NCBI GenBank assembly: GCA_031275915.1
Contig: JAISOC010000074.1
Span: 1-12,105, forward strand
Length of the DNA: 12,105 bases
From: Holosporales bacterium
Lineage (GTDB): Bacteria; Pseudomonadota; Alphaproteobacteria; RUG11792
Direction of reading: 5' to 3'
Shown: positions 6,767 through 12,105 of the stretch, in pieces
How the letters are laid out: every line of letters begins with the position of its first letter
Numbering within the stretch: the stretch's first letter is position 1
Position numbers and translations under genes: made by a program
The notes under the pieces: generated by a model
Seen by the model: the letters and a program-made list of their open reading frames with translations, nothing else
What the model was told of the DNA's origin: nothing
Databases searched by the model: none

Positions 6767-8014
6767 ATGAGTGTTGGTAAAAAATCCACTGCTGTTCTTT
6801 CGATCTGTGTTACCTGGTTTTTTTATTTATTTACATACATAGCGAGAGTTGAACCAAGTGTTTTAGTCAACAACTTGATGTCTGAGTTTTCAATGAACTC
6901 CTCGACAATTGGTTTTGTCATATCGATCATGTACATTTCATATGTAGTTATGCAATTTCCATACGGGATTATAGTAGATAAACTTGGGGTGAGAACAGTT
7001 GTGTCCTTCAGCGCCTTGTTGTGTGCAATTGGGACATTTGTCTTCGGAGCTGCTGAAAGTGTGTTTCATCTCCAACTTGGAAGATTTCTGATAGGTCTTG
7101 CTTCAGCATCAGCATTTTTATGCTGCGGGAAAATAGCAGGAGAATACTTTAGCAAAAAAATATATTCCATGTTAATGGGAATTGCTATGTTAATGGGCTG
7201 TACTGGAGGAATATTTGGTACTGCTCCAACGGCATATTTAGTTTCATATATTGGTTGGAGAAATACAACCTTCGTAATCTCAGCTGTTAGTGCTCTTATT
7301 GCCGTCCTTGCCTTTTGTATTATGAAAAAAAATCCCAAACAAAAAAAAGAAGACTCAAAAAGCGAGGGCAACATATTGACAGGCTTGCGAATTATGGCAA
7401 CTAATCCACAAACGTGGATAATTGGATTCTATGGGGCAGTGACGTATTTACCATTAAGTGCAATGGCTGAGTTATGGGGAGTTCCATTTATAGAAATGAG
7501 ATACGGAATATCGACAGAAGCGGCTTCCATTTCTTCGATTTTCATATTTATAGGATACGGACTTGGAGGAATTGTATCTGCGTATGTCGCAGAGCTCATT
7601 AACAGTTATAAAAAAACGATCATTATATCTACGATTTGTCTGGTATTGACTTTTTCGGTTGCCCTCTATAACGACGATATATCATATACATTGTATCTAA
7701 TATTAATGTGTTTTGGCGGCGTGTTTGCTGGAACAAGTACGCTTTGCTTTGCCTTGGCTTTCAATGTTGTTCCAAAGCAGTATGCAGGAACTTCAACAGG
7801 ATTTATGAATGGCTTAATCATGTCTAGTGGATTGCTGTTTCAGCCCCTTCTTGGGGAGTTTCTTGATTTTTTCAGAAACGGAATGGTAACGAGCTCTGGA
7901 CAACCGTTGTATAATCTTGGAATGTATAGGAGCGCTTTTCAAATTCTTATAGTCGTCATGATACTCGCCACAATATCTACATTCTTTATACGCGACGTGA
8001 AAAAGGAAGAATAA
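6767..8014 (+). CDS. Major facilitator superfamily transporter
   Basis: This is a 415-residue MFS permease with about 12 hydrophobic segments in two halves, split by a charged loop (KKNPKQKKEDSKSEG, 187-201). Motif A is at 67-77 (GIIVDKLGVRT) between TM2 and TM3. R106 in GRFLIG (TM4) and GWR at 163-165 fit the anion/metabolite transporter type common in intracellular bacteria such as Legionella and Coxiella relatives. YIARVEPSVLVNNLMSEF at 24-41 is the usual first-loop pattern of that group. The start ATG has a weak ribosome site overlapped by the 6740-6756 inverted repeat. The gene has its own promoter and ends before a bidirectional terminator. Substrate cannot be told from sequence; a host- or environment-derived organic acid or amino acid is plausible. 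Confidence 0.85.
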   Translation: MSVGKKSTAVLSICVTWFFYLFTYIARVEPSVLVNNLMSEFSMNSSTIGFVISIMYISYVVMQFPYGIIVDKLGVRTVVSFSALLCAIGTFVFGAAESVFHLQLGRFLIGLASASAFLCCGKIAGEYFSKKIYSMLMGIAMLMGCTGGIFGTAPTAYLVSYIGWRNTTFVISAVSALIAVLAFCIMKKNPKQKKEDSKSEGNILTGLRIMATNPQTWIIGFYGAVTYLPLSAMAELWGVPFIEMRYGISTEAASISSIFIFIGYGLGGIVSAYVAELINSYKKTIIISTICLVLTFSVALYNDDISYTLYLILMCFGGVFAGTSTLCFALAFNVVPKQYAGTSTGFMNGLIMSSGLLFQPLLGEFLDFFRNGMVTSSGQPLYNLGMYRSAFQILIVVMILATISTFFIRDVKKEE

Positions 8015-8077
8015 ACTCCACATATCTTATTAGTTTGGGAAATGTTAAAACCTACTGCTATGCTGAAGATTTCAGAG

Positions 8078-8123
8078 GACACAAAAAAAGCCAGAGAAAA
8101 TCTCCAGCTTTCGTGTCTTTTTT
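8078..8123. terminator. Bidirectional rho-independent terminator
   Basis: It lies between the convergent MFS and pal genes. On the minus strand GCTGGAGA/TCTCTGGC (8101-8108 and 8090-8097) forms an 8-bp stem with two wobble pairs, followed by seven T, ending pal transcripts. On the plus strand an outer GACAC/GTGTC stem (8078-8082, 8113-8117) is followed by six T (8118-8123), serving the MFS gene. Confidence 0.8.
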
Positions 8124-8140
8124 ATAGCGATAATGTGTTT

Positions 8141-8596
8141 CTAGCCATCTATAACCGTGACAGCTCTGCGATTCTTTGCATGTGCTTCCTCAGTTGTTCC
8201 TGTATCAGCAACTCTTTCTTTGCCGTATGAAACAACTGTGAGCCTGCTGCTATCTATTCCAAGGTCTTTAAGAACTTTCGATGCCGCATTTGCGCGTGAA
8301 TTTCCAAGGGCCATGTTATACTCAGCAGTTCCTCTTATGTCGGCGTGTCCTTCGACTGTTGCCTTTGTAGATCCGTATGTCTTCAACCAGCAAGCCTGCG
8401 CTTCCAATCTCTTTTTCGCAGAGTCAGATACTTTGGAACTATCGAAGTCGAAGTAAACCCTATCTGGCACATTTGTCTTGAAGTCTTCTGCTGACCCAGG
8501 GGTCACTGCCCCCTCCTGCTCCACATCACAGGTGCTTGAGCAAGCAGCCATCAATAAAGCTATTCCTGAGAGCGATATTAATAATTTTGTATTCAT
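8141..8596 (-). CDS. pal: Peptidoglycan-associated lipoprotein Pal
   Basis: This 151-residue OmpA-family lipoprotein of the Tol-Pal complex ties the outer membrane to peptidoglycan and helps its constriction at division. The signal peptide MNTKLLISLSGIALLMAAC gives a lipidated Cys at 19, after which the protein would be handled by the Lol pathway, whose carrier LolA is encoded just upstream. The OmpA-C domain starts at VYFDFDSSKV; EGHADIRGTAEYNMALGNSRA and the NRRAV segment carry the Asp and Arg that hold meso-diaminopimelate. I chose the ATG at 8596 because it starts a proper lipoprotein signal and has GGAAGAG just before it; the ATG at 8632 would add 12 charged residues ahead of the signal. 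It is followed by a strong terminator. A 170-bp gap separates it from lolA. Confidence 0.95.
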   Translation of the reverse strand: MNTKLLISLSGIALLMAACSSTCDVEQEGAVTPGSAEDFKTNVPDRVYFDFDSSKVSDSAKKRLEAQACWLKTYGSTKATVEGHADIRGTAEYNMALGNSRANAASKVLKDLGIDSSRLTVVSYGKERVADTGTTEEAHAKNRRAVTVIDG

Positions 8597-8677
8597 GTCT
8601 CTTCCGTCCTTTTTCGATAAAAAAGAAAACAAACTCTATAAACATCCTAACAACGAAATTTACGATGCGCAAAACAT

Positions 8678-8705
8678 TTTATAAAGTTTTTACATAAGCT
8701 GCGAA
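8678..8705 (-). promoter_or_regulatory. Possible pal promoter
   Basis: On the minus strand TTCGCA (8700-8705) and TATAAA (8678-8683) are spaced by 16 bp, leaving a leader of about 75 nt before the pal ATG. Matches are 4/6 and 5/6; in AT-rich DNA this is only suggestive. Confidence 0.35.
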
Positions 8706-8766
8706 TTGCGGTCTAGATAGTGTGTTTTTTTAACAACATCAGTGTATTGTTATTACTGTGAAATCT

Positions 8767-9375
8767 TCACTCTTCAAAAACTGCATTTGGGATTTTGCTT
8801 TTGTCGTTCACTGATAAGCTATCTGGAAAAAAGCTAACTTCTGTTTTCTGGTCGTTTGCTTCCTTTATTACCCACCCTTCCAAGTTTTTTACATTCCCAT
8901 TGGAATATCGTGAAAAGATGAGTGATACATACACTTTACCACTAGGAACTATCTCGCATATAACAACTTCAATGTACTCAGTTCCCAGATTGTTTACTGA
9001 GCAATTTCGTTCGTCTAGTTCTATGTTATCGCTCAGTACATCATATATTGGTGTTTGTTTAACTGAATGCTGTGTTTTTTCCTTGGAGTCTAAATCAGTT
9101 ATTGTAATAATGTCGCCCTTTATGACTATTTTTTGTCGAATGCTTTCTTCATAGTCTACTCTAACTTTCTTCGTTTTTTCCTTAGCAATATATATATGCC
9201 CAGAATACACAGCCCCTTCCGAGTTCGTTTGTACAAAATCAGATGACAAATATTTTAGGCCTCTTAAATATGTTTTTACCTCTTTTTTATAATCATGTGT
9301 TTTCGTATTCCCAAATACACTGCATAAAAAAACCGGTATTAAAAACAAATACCGGAATAAAAATTTAACAATCAC
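8767..9375 (-). CDS. lolA: Outer-membrane lipoprotein carrier protein LolA
   Basis: This 202-residue periplasmic chaperone matches E. coli LolA in length (about 203). LolA takes lipoproteins released by LolCDE and carries them across the periplasm. A signal peptide covers about residues 1-22 (hydrophobic to CSVFGN). The mature part follows the LolA pattern: YLRGLKYLSSDFVQTNSEG, GHIYIAKEKTKKVRVDYEES (the beta segment with the conserved Arg), VIKGDIITITDLDSKEKTQ, then TPIYDVL. It is divergent, lacking the usual Pro before the Arg-containing strand. The start is GTG at 9375, only 3 nt after the rpsD stop, with AAGG 6 bases before it inside rpsD, so it should be expressed with rpsD. No clear terminator follows; pal lies 170 bp downstream. 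Confidence 0.85.
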   Translation of the reverse strand: MIVKFLFRYLFLIPVFLCSVFGNTKTHDYKKEVKTYLRGLKYLSSDFVQTNSEGAVYSGHIYIAKEKTKKVRVDYEESIRQKIVIKGDIITITDLDSKEKTQHSVKQTPIYDVLSDNIELDERNCSVNNLGTEYIEVVICEIVPSGKVYVSLIFSRYSNGNVKNLEGWVIKEANDQKTEVSFFPDSLSVNDKSKIPNAVFEE

Positions 9376-9378
9376 GAA

Positions 9379-9990
9379 CTACCTTGAATAAAACTCGATA
9401 ACCAAATGAGGCTCCATTTCAACTGAATATGGAACATCCGCAAGCTTTGGAGCTCTTATAAATTTACCTTTTCCTTTGCCATCGACTTCTACATAATCTG
9501 GAACATCTCTTTCTTGAGTGGATAAAGCAGCCATTACGTTTGTATTATCCTTCATCTTTTCAGCAATTGAAACTTCATCTCCATCACTCAGCATATATGA
9601 AGCAACATTAACGCGTTTACCGTTAACTTTTACGTGTCCGTGATTAACAAGCTGTCTTGCAGAAAACACAGTAATAGCGAACTTCATGCGATATATAACT
9701 GCATCCAAGCGTCTTTCCAACAACTCAATCAAATTTTCAGAGGTATCCCCCCTACGTCTGACTGCCTCTTGATATATCTTTCGAAACTGCTTCTCCCCGA
9801 TATTTCCATAATACCCCTTCAATTTTTGCTTTGCTCTCAATTGAATGCAATAATCTGAGGGCTTGGCCTGTCCCTTGCCGTGTTGCCCAGGCCTGAAATT
9901 TCTCGTGTTGAAGGGGCTCTTAGCCCTACCCCATAAATTAACCCCAAGCCTCCTATCGATCTTATATTTTGCGTGTATTCTCTTAGACAT
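9379..9990 (-). CDS. rpsD: 30S ribosomal protein S4
   Basis: This 203-residue protein is a full-length S4 (family usually about 205 residues), a primary binder of 16S rRNA that nucleates 30S assembly. Clear family blocks are [21 protein letters not shown], the FRPGQHG motif, [16 protein letters not shown], and the S4 RNA-binding domain [13 protein letters not shown]...[21 protein letters not shown]. The C-terminus VEFYSR-type end (VIEFYSR) is intact. The N-terminus has no zinc-binding cysteines. The pattern is alphaproteobacterial in appearance. It has its own promoter about 30 nt upstream and no obvious ribosome site. lolA follows after 3 nt. In some bacteria S4 represses its own operon; I see no such site here. 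Confidence 0.97.
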   Translation of the reverse strand: MSKRIHAKYKIDRRLGVNLWGRAKSPFNTRNFRPGQHGKGQAKPSDYCIQLRAKQKLKGYYGNIGEKQFRKIYQEAVRRRGDTSENLIELLERRLDAVIYRMKFAITVFSARQLVNHGHVKVNGKRVNVASYMLSDGDEVSIAEKMKDNTNVMAALSTQERDVPDYVEVDGKGKGKFIRAPKLADVPYSVEMEPHLVIEFYSR

Positions 9991-10024
9991 GTAGCACGGA
10001 TATTACATTATCAAAAACACAGGT

Positions 10025-10053
10025 ATTGTCGCACATGTAAGAATAAAGGTCAA
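10025..10053 (-). promoter_or_regulatory. rpsD-lolA promoter
   Basis: On the minus strand TTGACC (10048-10053, 5/6) and GACAAT (10025-10030, 4/6) are spaced by exactly 17 bp, and TGC just before the -10 makes it extended. The leader to the rpsD ATG would be about 28 nt. This is the best promoter in the window. Confidence 0.6.
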
Positions 10054-10065
10054 TAGTAGATTGGA

Positions 10066-10086
10066 AACTTGGTGGCTGCACAAGTT
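10066..10086. other. Small hairpin downstream of the repetitive secreted protein gene
   Basis: AACTTG (10066-10071) and CAAGTT (10081-10086) form a 6-bp inverted repeat with a 9-base loop, just after the stop at 10095 on the minus strand. No T-run follows, so it would at best be a weak terminator, and read-through into rpsD is possible. Confidence 0.3.
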
Positions 10087-10094
10087 CTGCTCTG

Positions 10095-11282
10095 CTATTT
10101 ATCTTCATATCCAGAATTTTTATCTATAGTTAAGGTTAAAGGATTTGCATCTCCTTTGTTTGTACGTGAAACTGGTGTAATGTTGTTTTGATAAGTAGAA
10201 ATAGAAGATGTCGAAAGCCGGTTTGACGAACTGTTTGATGAAGTAGAAATAGAAGATGTCGAAAGCCGGTTAACCAAACGGTTTGATGAAGTGGAAACAG
10301 AAGATGTCGAAAGCCGGTTAACCAAACGGTTTGTTGCCGACTGTGACAATAATTCCGCTGGCCAGCATTTACCTTTGTTTACATTGACAAAATGCACAAA
10401 CTTTTTGCTACTAAACACACATATTTTGCCTTCTTCTGAAATAAACTGTTCTCCATTATTACAACTTTTGTCTATAATATCCTTAGTAGTGCGCTTTAGT
10501 GGAGGGGTTGGTGATCTATATTTTTCTAGATGTGGATTTAGTTTTCTCAATGTATCTTCACCATCTTTTATTATCATTGTCATTTTTGGATCTACTTTAC
10601 TATCTGCCCTTAAATAATTCTTTTTCAACACATGTTTATAACCATATGGTGGAACAATAACGTTTTCACAACTGTCTATTATGCCGAGATCATTAAATTC
10701 GCTAACTGTCATGTACGTTCCGTTAAAACAAACTAGGTTTGTAGACATAGACACCCGTTTGGAGCCACTGCTATTGATTGTTGGGTGCTTTGAAAATACC
10801 TCTGTGCAATCTCCTTCACTGCTGGTTGAAGTATCGGAATAGCTTTCTTCACTGCTGGAGTCTTCATCACTGTCACTGCTATAATCTCCTTCACTGCTAG
10901 TTGAAGTATCGAATTCACTCTCTTCACAAAAATCATCGACTGGGGACGTCCTATAGTTTGCTGCCGTTCGCTTGCTCTTGGGAGTACCAATAATACTGAT
11001 GTTGTTATTATCAGTCATGGAGTACTTTAAAAATACTTTTGTACGATCTTCTTTTTGCGGAGTTTGAGGACATCCGATTTTTATTGGTGAATTATCAATA
11101 GAAGGTGTGCAACGTGGTGGTGTAGATACGCTGTAATCTGACATCACTCGCGAACCGGTTGGAGTCATGAAAGCATCCGCATTTCGTGTCACAGCATTTA
11201 AATTTTCTGCCCCGGCATTTGAAATGCAAAATAAAGATAAAATTAACAATACATTTATCTTTTTATAGAAACAAAAATTCAT
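10095..11282 (-). CDS. Secreted repetitive Ser/Thr-rich protein, candidate effector
   Basis: I recognise no family for this 395-residue protein. A Sec signal peptide covers 1-25, cleaved after AGA. Residues 36-118 are disordered-looking with seven S/T-P sites, including SPIK (65-68) and TPQK (74-77), which fit the CDK form S/T-P-x-K, and TPKSKR (100-105), which resembles a nuclear-import patch. Residues 119-158 are an acidic serine cluster (DTSTSSEGD twice, at 125-133 and 150-158, around SSDSDEDSSSEE), a CK2-type phosphosite pattern. A cysteine-bearing, more ordered part spans about 183-310. The C-terminus has 16-residue repeats (NRLVNRLSTSSVSTSS type, about 318-363). Nine cysteines follow the signal. 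Such composition is unusual for bacterial periplasmic proteins and suggests export toward a eukaryotic host; that is inference. It could also be a surface adhesin. Weak AAGAA ribosome site. Confidence 0.75.
   Translation of the reverse strand: MNFCFYKKINVLLILSLFCISNAGAENLNAVTRNADAFMTPTGSRVMSDYSVSTPPRCTPSIDNSPIKIGCPQTPQKEDRTKVFLKYSMTDNNNISIIGTPKSKRTAANYRTSPVDDFCEESEFDTSTSSEGDYSSDSDEDSSSEESYSDTSTSSEGDCTEVFSKHPTINSSGSKRVSMSTNLVCFNGTYMTVSEFNDLGIIDSCENVIVPPYGYKHVLKKNYLRADSKVDPKMTMIIKDGEDTLRKLNPHLEKYRSPTPPLKRTTKDIIDKSCNNGEQFISEEGKICVFSSKKFVHFVNVNKGKCWPAELLSQSATNRLVNRLSTSSVSTSSNRLVNRLSTSSISTSSNSSSNRLSTSSISTYQNNITPVSRTNKGDANPLTLTIDKNSGYEDK
10193..10336. repeat. Three 48-bp in-frame tandem repeats
   Basis: Units at 10193-10240, 10241-10288 and 10289-10336 share a core (AAGTAGAAATAGAAGATGTC, then GAAAGCCGGTT). 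Units 2 and 3 are almost identical throughout; unit 1 differs at its end. Each encodes 16 residues of the secreted protein's C-terminus, so copy-number change would keep the frame. Confidence 0.9.
10809..10911. repeat. 28-bp direct repeat, 75 bp apart, in the acidic serine tract
   Basis: Copies at 10809-10836 and 10884-10911 differ by one base (GCTGG versus GCTAG). On the minus strand they encode the two DTSTSSEGD blocks. The 75-bp period is a multiple of three, so the tract likely arose by in-frame duplication. Confidence 0.8.
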
Positions 11283-11316
11283 AAATTCTTACACAATTAA
11301 ACAACGATATACTTGA

Positions 11317-11345
11317 TTTATAATTAATTTTCTCGCACAAAGCAA
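11317..11345 (-). promoter_or_regulatory. Possible promoter of the repetitive secreted protein gene
   Basis: On the minus strand TTGCTT (11340-11345, 3/6) and TATAAA (11317-11322, 5/6) are spaced by 17 bp, about 35 bases before the ATG at 11282. The surrounding DNA is very AT-rich, so chance matches are likely. Confidence 0.3.
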
Positions 11346-11445
11346 CAAAAAAATAAAAGGACGCGATTTTAATGATTTTTATATAAAATTTATTGAGAAA
11401 TATTGTCAATAATTTGCTTTAATTAATTTCTTTATTGTTAAAAAA

Positions 11446-12105
11446 TCACGATTCAGCAGAAGCAGATATCAATTGATGCCAAGGAGTATTTTTGAACGCA
11501 TTTTCCACTTTAATCATCTCTTTAGCAATATTACTTTTCTTTATTTCAGGTATGCTCTTTTTGAGAGACTCACATAATTCAAATTGACGTAAACGTTGTG
11601 GAATCGGATCATACATGTCAAGAGAATCAGCAGGTTCAAATCCAAATTTCCGAAGCGGACGGAGTTGCTCAGGATTTCTGAATTTATCAAGCAAACCATC
11701 GTTTTGTAATTTTGCAAGTTGTCCGTTTTTTGTAAGTTCAAAAGGTAACTCTTTCTGATTCAGCTCTCTCATTTTCTTTCGCTTATCGTTTACAATTTTC
11801 AGCATAACCCTGAGTTCACTGATAAGAGGGCCAAGTGAACCAGTTTGTTCGAATGAAAGAATTATGGACCAGAAATTCAACCGATACCAAAGAGGGCTAT
11901 AAACCAGCGATGCAGGGGTTAAACCAACTGTTATTTGTTGCACGTGTCCTCCACTATTCATGTTGTCTCCTCCGCTCCTTGCATGCAAAACTGTAGGGGC
12001 ATATGGGTCTAGAATAAAAAACGTATCCCTGATAAATTGTATCAATTTATTTTTCTTAACGAATGATCTTAAAAAACTATGTGAACCAGAAAAATTTCCG
12101 AAGTA
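11446..12105 (-). CDS. Hypothetical protein, N-terminus beyond window edge
   Basis: The frame is open from the right edge to a TGA at 11446-11448, giving 219 visible residues; the true start lies outside the window. The TTG at 12045 is not needed as a start because twenty further in-frame codons precede it without a stop (YFGNFSGSHSFLRSFVKKN and on). I recognise no family. The first half is mixed hydrophobic (TFFILDPYAPTVLHA, then LTPASLVYSPLWYRLNFWSIILSF), perhaps a membrane-associated or beta segment. The second half is charged and helical (MLKIVNDKRKKMRELNQKEL, FRNPEQLRPLRKFGFEP, LCESLKKSIPEIKKSNIAKE). The 163-bp gap to the next minus-strand gene holds no clear terminator. Codon use looks like its neighbours. 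No function is proposed. Confidence 0.6.
   Translation of the reverse strand, partial: YFGNFSGSHSFLRSFVKKNKLIQFIRDTFFILDPYAPTVLHARSGGDNMNSGGHVQQITVGLTPASLVYSPLWYRLNFWSIILSFEQTGSLGPLISELRVMLKIVNDKRKKMRELNQKELPFELTKNGQLAKLQNDGLLDKFRNPEQLRPLRKFGFEPADSLDMYDPIPQRLRQFELCESLKKSIPEIKKSNIAKEMIKVENAFKNTPWHQLISASAES

Noticed and set aside
8157..8456. 99-codon plus-strand open frame
   Set aside because: It is antisense to pal, a certain gene.
8597..8632. Upstream ATG at 8632 as the pal start
   Set aside because: It would put 12 charged residues before a lipoprotein signal peptide; the ATG at 8596 has a good ribosome site.
8795..9154. 119-codon plus-strand open frame
   Set aside because: It lies wholly opposite lolA and shows no ribosome site or family features.
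10193..10336. Direct repeats that could suggest a CRISPR array
   Set aside because: Units are contiguous with no unique spacers and keep the reading frame of a protein.
10733..10990. 85-codon minus-strand frame overlapping the secreted protein
   Set aside because: It is another frame of the repetitive serine tract; the low-complexity DNA leaves all frames open.
12043..12045. TTG as the start of the right-edge gene
   Set aside because: The frame stays open to the window edge, so the start most likely lies beyond it.

Overview
The window is visibly AT-rich and reads as part of a Gram-negative chromosome. It encodes a periplasmic solute-binding protein, the periplasmic lipoprotein carrier LolA, the outer-membrane lipoprotein Pal and ribosomal protein S4. 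The S4 sequence, the rpsD-lolA pairing, the uptake-heavy gene content and the eukaryote-flavoured secreted proteins best fit an alphaproteobacterial endosymbiont or intracellular parasite (Holosporales/Rickettsiales-like). That placement is inference; I cannot run a phylogeny.

Layout. (1) 1-708, minus: 5' part of a glycosyltransferase family 8 protein with a Sec signal peptide, running off the left edge. (2) 709-1152: a 444-bp intergenic region holding divergent promoters and a 145-bp element with 16-bp perfect terminal inverted repeats. (3) 1153-6607, plus: a tight four-gene operon (4-nt overlap, 3-nt gap, 10-nt overlap) encoding a family-3 periplasmic amino-acid-binding protein, a transmembrane Cache-HAMP-class III adenylate cyclase, a divergent SLC1/DctA-GltP-type symporter and a DUF1015 protein. 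A 71-bp inverted-repeat element, with the same 13-bp terminus as the first, starts 3 nt after the last stop. (4) 6767-8014, plus: an MFS transporter with its own extended -10 promoter, a CRP-like half-palindrome and an operator-like inverted repeat. (5) 8078-8123: a bidirectional terminator between convergent genes. (6) 8141-9990, minus: pal, then lolA and rpsD (read rpsD, lolA, pal), an envelope and ribosome block. (7) 10095-11282, minus: a secreted, repetitive, Ser/Thr-rich protein with acidic serine clusters and many S/T-P sites, a candidate host-directed effector. (8) 11446-12105, minus: 3' part of an unrecognised gene running off the right edge.

How the genes may work together. The operon at 1153-6607 looks like an amino-acid sensing and uptake module: a binding protein without its own ABC permease genes is translationally coupled to a cyclase whose dCache ectodomain carries a Y-x4-R-x-W-Y motif like that of amino-acid-binding dCache domains. 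A transporter and a protein with a DGHHR motif follow. Coupling of ligand binding to cAMP production is the most interesting hypothesis here. Pal, LolA and S4 are housekeeping. The secreted GT8 protein and the secreted phosphosite-rich protein are the candidates for interaction with a host.
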